A DNA stretch of 64,000 nt from Dinoroseobacter sp013215265 (GCA_963691755.1 OY829366.1:2790001-2854000), one strand, 5' to 3'. Counted from the first letter of the stretch, positions 42,721 through 52,337 are shown. Notes: a model not told the origin generated them from the letters alone. Translations and numbers: made by a program.

Positions 42721-42803
42721 CGCGATGCAGGCGCGATGGCATAGCCCGTTTGCTCAGATGCCAAAATCTGGATTGGGCACCCGACCCTTACAGCAGGTTG
42801 TCC

Positions 42804-43955
42804 TTAAGGCGAGGGGTCCAGTTGCCAGCCGTTTGCCCTGACCAATTCCGTGTGCTCCCCCAGCTTTGGTGCTGTACGCTCCAAGGCCAATGCGTTTTCC
42901 GAGAACTGGATTGGCGAACGCACCCCCGGAACACCTTGCGGTTCTATGCGCAGACCGCGCGCTTTAATCTGAGGGTCTTCAAACACTTCCGCCACGGAAT
43001 TGATCGGTGATGCGGCCACTTTTTCTGCGTCGAGCGCCGCAAGAAGCGTGGCCTTTTTCCAGGCTCGTGTTTCCACAGACAATTCGGGAACAAGGATGTC
43101 GCGCATCCGGACCCGTTCTGCATTCGTCGCAAAATCCGGGTTTGCACCAAGATCTGCACGATCCAATATCTTGCACAAGCTTTGAAACTGCCGATCGTTC
43201 CCCGCAGCGATGATGATGTCACCATCGGCGCAGGGAAAGACCTGATACGGAACGATGTTCGGATGAGAATTTCCCATCCGTGTGGGGGCAATCCCGGTGC
43301 TCAGATAGTTCATGGCCTGATTGGCAAGCGTCGCGGTGCCCGCATCCAGAAGGCTCATATCGATATGGTCACCATGTCCGGTGCGCGCACGCGATAGCAG
43401 CGTCGCCTGTATCGCAGAGACAGCGTAAAGGCCGGTATAGATGTCCGTGACAGCGACGCCGACTTTTTGGGGTTCATTTTCAGGCGAACCAGTGATTGAC
43501 ATTAAGCCCGACATGCCTTGCACGAGATAGTCGTACCCCGCCCTTTCAGCATAAGGACCATCTTGTCCGAACCCCGTGATGGAACAGTACACCAAGCCGG
43601 GGTTGAGAGCCGAGAGCGTCGCATAATCGAGGCCATATTTCGCGAGACCACCGACTTTGAAGTTCTCAATAAATACATCTGCTTCACTGGCAAGGTCGGA
43701 CACCCACCGTCGCCCGTCCTCCTGCGTCAGATCTGCGGTGACGCTAAGTTTTCCACGATTGCAGCTATAGAAATAAGCGGCCGAGCGATCCCCATCACGT
43801 TCGATGAAAGGGGGCCCCCAGGTCCGTGTGTCGTCGCCTTTTGGGCTTTCGACCTTGATGACCGTCGCACCCAGATCTGCGAGGACTTGTCCGACCCATG
43901 GCCCGGCAAGGATACGGGCCAATTCAAGTACCTTGAGCCCCTCAAGAGGGCGCAT
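42804..43955 (-). CDS. CaiB/BaiF family III CoA-transferase
   Basis: 383-aa family III CoA-transferase: RPLEGLKVLELARILAGPWVGQVLADLGATVIKVE at the N-terminus, then GPPFIERDGDRSAAYFYSCNRGK and VAVTDIYTGLYA with the catalytic Asp. It moves CoA between carboxylates. It starts inside the stop of the preceding acyl-CoA dehydrogenase gene (TGATG), so they are coupled. Pairing with a GcdH-type dehydrogenase recalls glutarate (SUGCT-like) CoA-transfer, but the diacid here may be another. Confidence 0.88.
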   Translation of the reverse strand: MRPLEGLKVLELARILAGPWVGQVLADLGATVIKVESPKGDDTRTWGPPFIERDGDRSAAYFYSCNRGKLSVTADLTQEDGRRWVSDLASEADVFIENFKVGGLAKYGLDYATLSALNPGLVYCSITGFGQDGPYAERAGYDYLVQGMSGLMSITGSPENEPQKVGVAVTDIYTGLYAVSAIQATLLSRARTGHGDHIDMSLLDAGTATLANQAMNYLSTGIAPTRMGNSHPNIVPYQVFPCADGDIIIAAGNDRQFQSLCKILDRADLGANPDFATNAERVRMRDILVPELSVETRAWKKATLLAALDAEKVAASPINSVAEVFEDPQIKARGLRIEPQGVPGVRSPIQFSENALALERTAPKLGEHTELVRANGWQLDPSP

Positions 43956-45169
43956 CAGAAGAAGGCCTGAAGGCCGGTTTGTGCCCTGCCAAGGATCAAC
44001 GCGTGAATGTCATGCGTGCCTTCATAGGTGTTCACGGTCTCAAGGTTCTGCGCGTGCCGGATGACGCCATATTCGGCCATGATGCCATTTCCGCCATGCA
44101 TGTCCCGGGCTGCCCGTGCGATATCCAAGGCTTTCCCACAATTGTTGCGTTTGATCAGGCTTATCGCCTCTGGGGCAGCAGTTCCCTGATCAAGCATCCG
44201 ACCCACCTGCAGAGCAGATTGCAGGCCCAGAGCGATTTCTGTCTGCATATCGGCCAGCTTCTTCTGAAACAGCTGGGTTTGTGCAAGCGGGCGGCCAAAC
44301 TGGCGTCGATCCAGCCCGTATTGGAGTGCGCGGTGCCAGCTGTCTTCTGCGGCCCCCATGACACCCCACGCAATGCCATAGCGCGCACGGTTCAGACACC
44401 CAAAAGGACCTTTCAAGCCCTCAACACCGGGCAGCAAGGCATCTTCGCCAACTTCGACATTGTCCATCACGATCTCGCCTGTGATGGAGGCGCGCAGGCT
44501 CAACTTGCCTTCGATTTTAGGGGCGGACAGGCCCGCCATCCCTTTTTCAAGAACAAACCCGCGGATTTTGCCGCCGTGCTCCTCCGACTTGGCCCAGATC
44601 ACGAAAACATCGGCAATCGGGCTATTGGAGATCCACATCTTCGCACCGTTCAGCACATAGCCGCCGTCGACTTTCTTTGCCGTGGTTTTCATGCCCGCAG
44701 GATCAGAGCCCGCTTCGGGTTCAGTGAGCCCAAAGCACCCGATCAAACTGCCTGCGGCCAATCCAGGCAAGTATTTGTCGCGCTGCGCGTCGGTTCCGTA
44801 GGCATGAATGGGATACATGACCAATGATGATTGCACCGACATCATGGAGCGGTACCCGCTGTCGACGCGTTCGATCTCGCGCGCAACAAGCCCGTAGGTT
44901 ACATAGCCCGCTCCGAGGCCACCCCAGGTTTCAGGGATCGTAACACCCAAAAGGCCCATTTCGCCCATCTCGGCAAAGATCTCGGGCTGAACCCCTTCAT
45001 TGAGGTACATCGCGTCGACGCGGGGCGCGAGTTTGTCTTGCGCATAGGCCGCCGCACTTTCGGAAACCATCCGCTCATCCTCAGAGAGCTGACCCGACAA
45101 GCCCAAAGGATCGGTCCAGTCAAAGCTTGCCAGTGACGGGCCGCTGCCCTGCGATTTTCCATCAAGCAT
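43955..45169 (-). CDS. gcdH: Acyl-CoA dehydrogenase, glutaryl-CoA dehydrogenase type
   Basis: 404 aa, the length of GcdH. Blocks: FDWTDPLGLSGQLSEDERMV, RVDSGYRSMMSVQSSLVMYPI, GCFGLTEPEAGSDPAGMKTTA (FAD/substrate loop), GCLNRARYGIAWGVMGAAEDSW and NTYEGTHDIHALILGRA with the catalytic Glu. GcdH oxidises and decarboxylates glutaryl-CoA to crotonyl-CoA. In this operon it may act on a substituted diacyl-CoA. ATG 45169 has GAGGAG upstream and overlaps the flavoprotein gene by eight bases. Confidence 0.88.
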   Translation of the reverse strand: MLDGKSQGSGPSLASFDWTDPLGLSGQLSEDERMVSESAAAYAQDKLAPRVDAMYLNEGVQPEIFAEMGEMGLLGVTIPETWGGLGAGYVTYGLVAREIERVDSGYRSMMSVQSSLVMYPIHAYGTDAQRDKYLPGLAAGSLIGCFGLTEPEAGSDPAGMKTTAKKVDGGYVLNGAKMWISNSPIADVFVIWAKSEEHGGKIRGFVLEKGMAGLSAPKIEGKLSLRASITGEIVMDNVEVGEDALLPGVEGLKGPFGCLNRARYGIAWGVMGAAEDSWHRALQYGLDRRQFGRPLAQTQLFQKKLADMQTEIALGLQSALQVGRMLDQGTAAPEAISLIKRNNCGKALDIARAARDMHGGNGIMAEYGVIRHAQNLETVNTYEGTHDIHALILGRAQTGLQAFF

Positions 45170-46556
45170 TATGAATCTCCTCGCGTGATTCTTGTGCCGC
45201 TGATCGGCCTGCAATGCGCCCTAGCACGACCGCGGATAACAGGCCATTGCCTGACAGATAACCGCTGTCTCCGCTCCCGGAAACACCGACAGCCGCCCCA
45301 CCCGCAGCAAACAGATTTTTCAACGTTCCACCCGTCTGCAATCGAACCCTGGTATTGCTATCTATGCCCAGTCCACCTTGCGTGTGAAACAAGGCCCCGG
45401 TGACTTTCACCGCGCAATATGGGGGACGTAGCGCTGTCCGGGAAAAAGTCCGGCCAAACTGGTCTTTGGCATTTTCTGGGATTTTTGAAATTGTGTCCTG
45501 TAAGCGGTCAGGATTCAGCCCACAGATTTTGGCTAAACCCGCAAGATTTTCGGCAACACGAATGGCACCCACGGCTTCTGCGTCCTTGAAGTCCTGAAAT
45601 TGCCTTGCAACCCCGGCAATCCGGCTGTCGAAGATGGTCCAGGCGATCCCGTCAGGTTGTTCCATGACGGCGCGTGCGGCTTCCGAATAGCCCTGGCTTT
45701 CGTTCCAGAAACGATCACCGTTCAGATTAACCTGAACGCCCCCTTCGGTTATGACGGCCCATGTGATCAAAATACCATGCGGTGACGCCACATTACCGTG
45801 CCCTTGATACGCACCCAGATGCCGTTGTTCTGCGCCCAGCGCGCTGCCCCAACGAACTGCGTCGCCCTGGTTGCCAGCATGTCCAAACCACAAGGCATTT
45901 TCGATCTGGGGCATATGCTGCGATACCATTTCACGATTGCCGCCAAAACCATTGCATGCCAGCACCAATGCGCGGCATCCGATGGTTTCAACGCCGTCAG
46001 GCCCCGTGACCTCGACACCGGCGATTGTCCCCCCATCATCGACGAAAAGGGCATTGGCGCGCCGCTCGCAAACGATGTCGACGCCTTCTGCTTCGCAGGT
46101 CGTGCGCAAGCGATCCACCAGCTCGCGCCCGGCGCGTGTAGGCAGACCGTGCATGCGTCGCCGGGAATGGCCCGGGTAGTCGAAGTCGGTGACCACCGAG
46201 AAGGGCAAGTCATACGTATCGGACAGCCATTCAATGGTTGCAGCGGCGTTTTCGGCCAAAAGATCGACCAGCGCTTGTTCGTTTTCTGATTTGGCCTTGG
46301 CTTGAATATCTCGGGCAAACAATCCGGCATCATCTTCGATACCGGCCTCAGCCTGAAATCTGGTTCCGGCAGCTGGGATCAGACCTGCCGACAACGCGGT
46401 AGAACCGGAAGGCATCTGGTCTGCCTCAACCACCAATGCATCCACACCAGCTTCGTTTGCCGCAAGGGCCGCCACCATACCGCAGGCGCCCGCACCGATG
46501 ATCAGCACCGGCACGTCCAAATCAAAGCCTTGTGATGGAGGCGGGCTGAGGCTCAT
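45162..46556 (-). CDS. FAD-dependent oxidoreductase, fumarate-reductase flavoprotein-like
   Basis: 464-aa soluble flavoprotein. N-terminal dinucleotide fold VLIIGAGACGMVAALAANEAG, VVEADQMPSGSTALSAGLIP, central substrate cap, and C-terminal HTQGGLGIDSNTRV, NLFAAGGAAVGVSGSGDSGYLSGNGLL. It belongs with fumarate reductase, urocanate reductase and KstD-type enzymes that reduce or form C=C bonds next to carbonyls. No signal or heme motif, so it is cytoplasmic. It sits between the C-C lyase and GcdH genes (TAATG junction upstream). Confidence 0.85.
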   Translation of the reverse strand: MSLSPPPSQGFDLDVPVLIIGAGACGMVAALAANEAGVDALVVEADQMPSGSTALSAGLIPAAGTRFQAEAGIEDDAGLFARDIQAKAKSENEQALVDLLAENAAATIEWLSDTYDLPFSVVTDFDYPGHSRRRMHGLPTRAGRELVDRLRTTCEAEGVDIVCERRANALFVDDGGTIAGVEVTGPDGVETIGCRALVLACNGFGGNREMVSQHMPQIENALWFGHAGNQGDAVRWGSALGAEQRHLGAYQGHGNVASPHGILITWAVITEGGVQVNLNGDRFWNESQGYSEAARAVMEQPDGIAWTIFDSRIAGVARQFQDFKDAEAVGAIRVAENLAGLAKICGLNPDRLQDTISKIPENAKDQFGRTFSRTALRPPYCAVKVTGALFHTQGGLGIDSNTRVRLQTGGTLKNLFAAGGAAVGVSGSGDSGYLSGNGLLSAVVLGRIAGRSAAQESREEIHNA

Positions 46557-47419
46557 TACGCCCCGGTCTCGTAGCGCTTGCCCTGCGCAAGCATGTCGTT
46601 TGTGCCCAGCCGTTCGTTCAGACCATCGAAATCAAACATGCGGTCAGCGAACGGGCGATTGCTGCCATTTTCATACAAACTGGCATAATAATCTTCTGCC
46701 GTCCGCGCCAAAGCGCGAACAATACCGCCCGGGAAAATCGCGATCGAATAACCGATCGCCTCGAGACCAGCCGCATCTTTGATCGGTGTCGCACCGCCTT
46801 CGACCATGTTGGCAAGCAAAGGCACACGATCTGCAAAATGCACCGCGATGCTCCCAAGCTCTTCGCCTGATCGGGGTGCTTCGATGAACAGAACGTCGGC
46901 GCCAGCCTCGATATAGGCCTCACCGCGCTCCATCGCGGCGGCAAATCCTTCAACGGCAACCGCATCCGTGCGCGCGATAACAAGCGTCTCTGAGGACGCC
47001 CGTGCATCAGTCATCGCAGCGATTTTGCCCACCATTTCGTCTGTCGAGATCAGGGATTTGTCTGAAAGATGACCGCATCTCTTGGGGTAGGTTTGATCTT
47101 CCAGTTGCAACGCGTTCGCCCCTGCCCGCTCATAAAGCCGCATAGTCCGCTGAGCATTCAGCGCATTCCCAAACCCGGTATCTGCATCAATGATCACGGG
47201 CAGATTAACCCGGTCGCGGATCAATGACATGGTGTCGGCCATCTCGGTGACAGATGACAGTCCAATATCCGGGCGCCCGAGCTTGGTATAGGCGACGGCG
47301 GCGCCAGACAAATACAGGGCCTCGAACCCTGCATTTTTCGCCAACAGGGCGGTCAGACCGTCATAGACACCGGGAGCCACCAAAATCTTGTCCGAGCGAA
47401 GCCTTTCGCGCAGGGTCAT
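46556..47419 (-). CDS. Isocitrate lyase/PEP mutase-family C-C lyase (methylisocitrate / dimethylmalate lyase-like)
   Basis: 287-aa TIM-barrel enzyme. VAPGVYDGLTALLAKNAGFEALYLSG, VIIDADTGFGNALN (metal-binding Asp residues), and the loop motif PKRCGH, whose Cys marks C-C lyases rather than PEP mutases, then EAPRS. Relatives cleave 2-methylisocitrate, 2,3-dimethylmalate or oxaloacetate. In this operon it is the probable cleavage step giving a 2-oxoacid such as pyruvate. Both ends are coupled to neighbours by overlapping codons. Confidence 0.87.
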   Translation of the reverse strand: MTLRERLRSDKILVAPGVYDGLTALLAKNAGFEALYLSGAAVAYTKLGRPDIGLSSVTEMADTMSLIRDRVNLPVIIDADTGFGNALNAQRTMRLYERAGANALQLEDQTYPKRCGHLSDKSLISTDEMVGKIAAMTDARASSETLVIARTDAVAVEGFAAAMERGEAYIEAGADVLFIEAPRSGEELGSIAVHFADRVPLLANMVEGGATPIKDAAGLEAIGYSIAIFPGGIVRALARTAEDYYASLYENGSNRPFADRMFDFDGLNERLGTNDMLAQGKRYETGA

Positions 47420-48021
47420 GACAGGGACTCCAGCATTTCAGAGCATGTCACAATCGGCGTAATCGACCCCAAAGAGATCAAGGTTGCATCGTGAACATGG
47501 GGATTGAAGGCAGCGCACCCATCCGACAACAGAACCGTGTGCACATTGCGCAGATGCGCGTCCCGAACCGTGCTGGCGACGCCACCGTTCGTGACGATAC
47601 CGCCGACGATGATCGTGTCGATCTCCAGTGCACGCAAAATATATTCCAGCCGGGTTTGGTAAAAGGCTGAATAGGCCACTTTCTCGACCGTGTAGTCCGC
47701 AGGCGCGAGATCGTCGACGAGCGCATGCCCAAATGCGCCCGGCGCGAAGTCGCCTTTTCCGAGGAAGGGTCTGAGCTTCTTGAGGTGAGGCGCGATCAAT
47801 GGCTCCTCTTCAGGTCCCGGAACCAATGTGAATTGGGCGCTAATGTATGTGCCCCCCTTCGCACGAAGCGCAGTTGCCAGCGGCTTGATCCGGCTGGGCA
47901 AGGCAGAGATCAGGTCAGAGGTTTGCCCAGCTCGCCCATACGCCCCTTTCGGATGCAGAAAATCATTCTGGAGATCAATGGTCAGCAGCGCGGTGCGCTT
48001 GGGATCAATTTCTTCGGTCAT
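47416..48021 (-). CDS. Isochorismatase-family amidohydrolase
   Basis: 201-aa cysteine hydrolase. Triad candidates: Asp in LLTIDLQNDFLHPKGA, Lys in VEKVAYSAFYQT and Cys expected after IIVGGIVTNGGV; here the nucleophile region reads VGGIVTNGGVASTVRDA, where most active members have VCxTTSGVxVxxTA-like Cys. I do not see a Cys at that spot, so it may be inactive or use another mechanism. Relatives hydrolyse maleamate, nicotinamide or N-carbamoylsarcosine. ATG 48021 is preceded by GAGG and follows the hyuA stop by one base. Confidence 0.82.
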   Translation of the reverse strand: MTEEIDPKRTALLTIDLQNDFLHPKGAYGRAGQTSDLISALPSRIKPLATALRAKGGTYISAQFTLVPGPEEEPLIAPHLKKLRPFLGKGDFAPGAFGHALVDDLAPADYTVEKVAYSAFYQTRLEYILRALEIDTIIVGGIVTNGGVASTVRDAHLRNVHTVLLSDGCAAFNPHVHDATLISLGSITPIVTCSEMLESLS

Positions 48022-48022
48022 A

Positions 48023-50080
48023 TCATGCCTCGCTGGGCTCAATAATGGTGTTTCCAAACGCGTCAACCCGACCGCTCAGCCCGGGATCAATCAGCACGGT
48101 TGTATCGGGTTGAACCAGGATTGCAGGCCCTTCCACAACAGCCCCGACGGGCAAGGTCAGGCGGTCGAATATCGCAGTATCGTGCCATGCATCGCCGAAA
48201 TGCACCGCCCGTGTCCCGGTGCGCGCGGCCTCGATGCTGCCCCCGACGGGTGCCAGCGAGGACAGGTCGAATTTCGGGCGTCGGCCAATGACGGCAGTCC
48301 GCAGGTTCATCACGCGCCGGGCCCCATTTTTCAAAAGACGTCCGTACGCGGCACGATAGACATCGTCAAAAGCGTCCTCGATTTGCTGAAGCGACGCCGC
48401 GCGTACGACACCATCCTCAATCGAAATCTCCAAAGGCACCGCAACGGTGTGGGTCTGCCCGACATACGCCATGTCCAGTTCCACCACGACATCGCGCGCC
48501 TCAAACCGGGATTTCGCCGCATCCAGCAAGGCATTCCCTTCGTCAACGTGCCGCTGCATCAGGTGTTTGAGTGCCTCAAGATCAAGGCCTGATGTGAGCG
48601 CGTTGATGGTTTGCACGAAGTCCTGGCGCATATCCGCAATCACACAACCCATTGCGCTTGTCACACCAGGGTGACGCGGCACGATCGCGCGGCCGATCCC
48701 GACATCTTTCAGCATCGCCCCCGTGTGCAACGCGCCGCCCCCACCGAACGGCATGAACGCAAACCGCTTTGGATCAAACCCGCGTTCGATACTGACCAGA
48801 CGGATCGCACCGGCCATGCGAGAATTTGCGACCGTCAGGATCGCTTCTGCCGCCTCTGTCGTCGAAAGACCCAGCTTTGACCCAACATGAGCGTCAATTG
48901 CCCTGCCGGCGGCATCCACATCCAATCGGTCAAGCTTACCTCCAATCGGATTGTCCGGATCAATTCGCCCCAGAACCACGTTGGCATCTGTCACCGTTGG
49001 CCGCGTGTTCCCCTGACCATAGGCAACGGGTCCAGGCGTGGACCCTGCACTTTCAGGTCCAATGTTCAGCAACCCGCCCTTGTCGACCCACGCAATCGAG
49101 CCGCCCCCCGCACCGATTGTCGTGATTTCAATCATTGGCGTTCGCACAACCATTCCGAAATCGATCGATGTCTGGGGCGACAACATGGATTGCCCCTTCG
49201 AGATCAGCGCAACGTCAAAACTGGTGCCGCCCATATCCCCGGTAATGACATCCTCAAATCCCGCCGTTTTGGCGATATGCCCGGCCGCAATCACCCCGGC
49301 GGCGGGCCCGGATAGCGCCGTTCGGACGGGCAAGCTGCACGCTGTTTCGGTGCTCATAACGCCGCCGTTGGACTGTACGATCAAGAATTCGCCACGAAAC
49401 CCGCTGGACTTCAGCGCAGTATCAAGCCGGTCGAGATAGCCGGAAACCTCGGGTTGCAAATATGCGTTCAGAGCCGTGGTCGAAAACCGTTCAAATTCCC
49501 GGATTTCAGGAAGGATCTCCGCAGAGCCGCTCACATGTGGATTGGGCCAGAGGTCCCTCAAAACCTCCAATGCCAGCATTTCATTCTCGGAGTTCGCGTA
49601 GGCGTTTGCGAAGAGAACCGCGACTGCCTCGCATCCCTCAGTTAGCAACTCTGACGCGACCCGACGCACGGCATCCAAGTCTACGGGCGTGTGAATAGTT
49701 CCATCTGCCAGAGTTCGTTCCGGAACTTCGCGCCGCAAGTTTCTCGGCACCACGGGTTCAAAATCACCACGCAGACCCCAGGTCCGTGGACGGTCCCTGC
49801 GGCGCATTTCTAGTACGTCGCGCAAACCTTCAGTCGTAATGATCCCGATCTTGGCGCCCTTGCGTTCAAGCAATGCATTCGTGCCCGCCGTTGTTCCATG
49901 CACAACCACCCCTGCCCCGGAGAGGTCAGGGACCTGACGCGCAATACCATCGAGGAACCCTCCAGACTGATCAGGTCGACTGGTCGGGACCTTCGCGACC
50001 TTTGCCTCGCCCGTCGTATCGTCCAGCACAAACACGTCCGTGAACGTGCCGCCCACATCAACCCCGATCATTTGGCTCAT
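48023..50080 (-). CDS. hyuA: Hydantoinase/oxoprolinase subunit A (HyuA)
   Basis: 685-aa ATP-dependent amidohydrolase subunit of the ASKHA fold. N-terminal phosphate loop MIGVDVGGTFTDVFVLDD, GTTAGTNALLERKGAKIG, GGTSFDVALI, GAGGGSIAWVDKGGLLNIGPESAGSTPGPVAYG, and MPFGGGGALHTGAM. With HyuB it hydrolyses a cyclic amide bond at the cost of ATP (5-oxoproline, N-methylhydantoin types). ATG 50080 sits in an ATGA overlap with hyuB. Confidence 0.9.
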   Translation of the reverse strand: MSQMIGVDVGGTFTDVFVLDDTTGEAKVAKVPTSRPDQSGGFLDGIARQVPDLSGAGVVVHGTTAGTNALLERKGAKIGIITTEGLRDVLEMRRRDRPRTWGLRGDFEPVVPRNLRREVPERTLADGTIHTPVDLDAVRRVASELLTEGCEAVAVLFANAYANSENEMLALEVLRDLWPNPHVSGSAEILPEIREFERFSTTALNAYLQPEVSGYLDRLDTALKSSGFRGEFLIVQSNGGVMSTETACSLPVRTALSGPAAGVIAAGHIAKTAGFEDVITGDMGGTSFDVALISKGQSMLSPQTSIDFGMVVRTPMIEITTIGAGGGSIAWVDKGGLLNIGPESAGSTPGPVAYGQGNTRPTVTDANVVLGRIDPDNPIGGKLDRLDVDAAGRAIDAHVGSKLGLSTTEAAEAILTVANSRMAGAIRLVSIERGFDPKRFAFMPFGGGGALHTGAMLKDVGIGRAIVPRHPGVTSAMGCVIADMRQDFVQTINALTSGLDLEALKHLMQRHVDEGNALLDAAKSRFEARDVVVELDMAYVGQTHTVAVPLEISIEDGVVRAASLQQIEDAFDDVYRAAYGRLLKNGARRVMNLRTAVIGRRPKFDLSSLAPVGGSIEAARTGTRAVHFGDAWHDTAIFDRLTLPVGAVVEGPAILVQPDTTVLIDPGLSGRVDAFGNTIIEPSEA

Positions 50081-51768
50081 GAGGTTACCCCCTGCCAATC
50101 GGTTCCATAGGTTTCTGTCGCGGCCTCTTCTGAGAGATATCCCAGCGCCACATCGCGCGCGACGGCTTCGGGCGTGCGATCAGCCGCGGGCCCATACCCA
50201 CCGCCGCCGGGGGTTTCCAAACGCAGGGCTTGTCCCTTCTTGAGCTTGATCCCCAGCATCTTTGAGGCCAAAGGGGGCTGGTGCCAGCCATCCTCCTGCT
50301 CGTAGTGAAATGCATTCATTGCACCGCTATCTCCGCCACTAACGCCCTGCGGTGCAAATCGACCTCTTTCCCCAAAGAGGAACGCGCTGGCCTTCTCTTC
50401 GAGCAGTTCGATCTCGTAGACCGCGCCCAAACCGCCGCGATGGGCTCCGTGCCCTGCGCTGTCACTGCGCAGCGCCCATTGCCTGAACATCACCGGGTAA
50501 GCCGCTTCGAGAATTTCCATGGGCGGGATGGTTGCCGTCGAGATCGGAGCGTTGCCGTGGTTCAGGCCATCGCTTTCCGGGCTTCCGCCATGCCCACCCC
50601 CGAAGAAACTGAACATCACCCAAGGTTGCCCATTTGAACGCTTGCCCGCGATTGAAAGCGCGTTGATCGTTCCGTATGCGTTGGCAACAACGCGGTCTGG
50701 GGCCGCTTGCGACGCAGCCGAGAAAATCACGTCGATCATGCGCAGAATGGTTTCAGTATATCCGCCCACAGGCGCTGGAAATTCAGCAGAAAGCAATGAC
50801 CCTTCCGGGACCTTGACCTCAATCGGGCGCATTACACCGGCGTTTGCAGGAATGTCCGGAAAGATGTGCTTGATTGCGACGTAGGCTGTTGCAACGGCTG
50901 TGGGCAGTGCAATATTAACCGGTCCCGCTGTTACGGGCGCAGTCCCCTCAAAGTCTAAAATCAACGTATCATCAATAACTTCAAAGGCGACCTTAATTGG
51001 CAGGGCTTCGTCTGTGATGCCATCATTATCCAGAAAATCTGTCGCCTCCCAGCGCCCGTTTGGCAAGGCAGCCAATTCTGCCCGCATGAGCGTTTCCGCG
51101 CGATCGCTAAGCGCATCCAGCGCTGCCCTTATGGTATCAACGCCGTATTCATCGAGTAGCTCGTCCAGCCGTTTGACACCCAGATCCAGCGCGCTCAATT
51201 GACCGTTCAGATCCCCCATGGCCGATTGAGGCAAACGCGTGTTCCGCATCAGGATATCTATGATGTCCTGTTGCAGCGCACCCTGTTTCACAAGCTTCAC
51301 CGGAGGAAGGACAAACGCTTCCTGAAAGGCTTCAGTGGCCGATGGATTGTAGTTCCCCGGCACAGCGCCGCCGACATCATGCCAATGCCCAACGCTTGCA
51401 AGATAACAAAATAGCTTTCCATCACGAAAATACGGACGCACGAGGCGCATATCACTCAGATGAGTGCCACCCATATGTGCATCATTGAAAATGTAGATAT
51501 CACCGTCCGAAAGGTCTCCGGCCTCTTCGGCTTTGTCGATGACCGCTTTGACCGCGAATGACATCACCCCAACGAAGATCGGCAATCCCGATTTACCCTG
51601 CACGAGGGTGTCCCCGGAAACGGCATGGTAGAGCCCATGCGACGCGTCATGCGCCTCTGCAATGATCGGGTTGAACGCCGCACGAAACAACGTTGCATCC
51701 ATCTCATCGGCAATTTGCTCCATGCGTCCGGACAAAACAGCCAGAGTGATCGGATCGATATCAGTCAT
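50077..51768 (-). CDS. hyuB: Hydantoinase/oxoprolinase subunit B (HyuB)
   Basis: 563-aa partner of HyuA. Starts DPITLAVLSGRMEQIADEMD and contains FNPIIAEAHDASHGLYHAVSG, NDAHMGGTHLSDMRLVRPYF, HWHDVGGAVPGNYNPSATEAFQEAF, GGGHGGSPESDGLNHGN, and the C-terminal ETPGGGGYGPAADR typical of HyuB. Acetone carboxylase is excluded by the absence of its gamma subunit. Coupled by ATGA to the tautomerase-SnoaL gene upstream. Confidence 0.9.
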   Translation of the reverse strand: MTDIDPITLAVLSGRMEQIADEMDATLFRAAFNPIIAEAHDASHGLYHAVSGDTLVQGKSGLPIFVGVMSFAVKAVIDKAEEAGDLSDGDIYIFNDAHMGGTHLSDMRLVRPYFRDGKLFCYLASVGHWHDVGGAVPGNYNPSATEAFQEAFVLPPVKLVKQGALQQDIIDILMRNTRLPQSAMGDLNGQLSALDLGVKRLDELLDEYGVDTIRAALDALSDRAETLMRAELAALPNGRWEATDFLDNDGITDEALPIKVAFEVIDDTLILDFEGTAPVTAGPVNIALPTAVATAYVAIKHIFPDIPANAGVMRPIEVKVPEGSLLSAEFPAPVGGYTETILRMIDVIFSAASQAAPDRVVANAYGTINALSIAGKRSNGQPWVMFSFFGGGHGGSPESDGLNHGNAPISTATIPPMEILEAAYPVMFRQWALRSDSAGHGAHRGGLGAVYEIELLEEKASAFLFGERGRFAPQGVSGGDSGAMNAFHYEQEDGWHQPPLASKMLGIKLKKGQALRLETPGGGGYGPAADRTPEAVARDVALGYLSEEAATETYGTDWQGVTS

Positions 51769-52325
51769 GCTGAACGCACCTCTGCGATGTCATTCCAGAC
51801 ATCTTGCTTCAGGATTTTGCCACCAGCGATTTCAATTCGATCAACAAAACGAATGCCGCTGAACGCCTCTCCATCAGGCCACTCTCCATGAAGGGTCCCG
51901 CGGATGTAGACGACCGAGCCCTCTTTTACCGGAAATGCCTCAGTGGCTTCGATCGTCTTTTTCACGAACCGGTACCGCCTCTTGGCCCATGCGATCAGCT
52001 GATCAAGGGTCTCCATGGGTTCAGCGCCGGGAAAAACTATCTTGAAATCCGGATCCAAAAGCGCACTGACAGCAACTAGATCGCGCGCCTCCAGAAACCG
52101 AAGAAAGCTTAAGGCAATCTCAACCGGGTCGGGATTCGCAGGCCCGGGCGTTCTGGATCGGCCGCCACGCGAATAGTTATCTGAAGCGTATTCATGAAGA
52201 AGAACTGTGATCCCCTCTTCAGGGGCCGCAACGCATACACGCACAGCGTTTGTCAGCGCCGAGTGCAGTCGAGCTTTCGCCGCAGGTTCATAGCCTTCGA
52301 GGATATGGGCCTCGATAATTGGCAT
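51765..52325 (-). CDS. Tautomerase-like domain fused to SnoaL/NTF2-like domain
   Basis: 186 aa. Residues 1-60: MPIIEAHILEGYEPAAKARLHSAL-type start with Pro after Met, as in 4-oxalocrotonate tautomerases where Pro-1 is the catalytic base, ending NYSRGGRSR. Residues about 68-180: FLRFLEARDLVAVSALLDPDFKIVFPG and YIRGTLHGEWPDGEAFSGIRFVDRIEI, a SnoaL/NTF2 cone fold. It is the first gene of the eight-gene minus operon, 145 bp from the divergent regulator, preceded by a long palindrome. Isomerisation of an unsaturated diacid or enol is inferred. Confidence 0.75.
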   Translation of the reverse strand: MPIIEAHILEGYEPAAKARLHSALTNAVRVCVAAPEEGITVLLHEYASDNYSRGGRSRTPGPANPDPVEIALSFLRFLEARDLVAVSALLDPDFKIVFPGAEPMETLDQLIAWAKRRYRFVKKTIEATEAFPVKEGSVVYIRGTLHGEWPDGEAFSGIRFVDRIEIAGGKILKQDVWNDIAEVRSA

Positions 52326-52337
52326 TATACGCCTCCC

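Noticed and set aside
45162..46556. Succinate dehydrogenase flavoprotein subunit
   Set aside because: No iron-sulfur or membrane subunit genes nearby, and the length is short; it is a soluble fumarate-reductase-like flavoprotein.
48023..51768. Acetone carboxylase alpha/beta subunits
   Set aside because: They share the Hyu folds, but the small gamma subunit is absent and the neighbours do not fit ketone metabolism.
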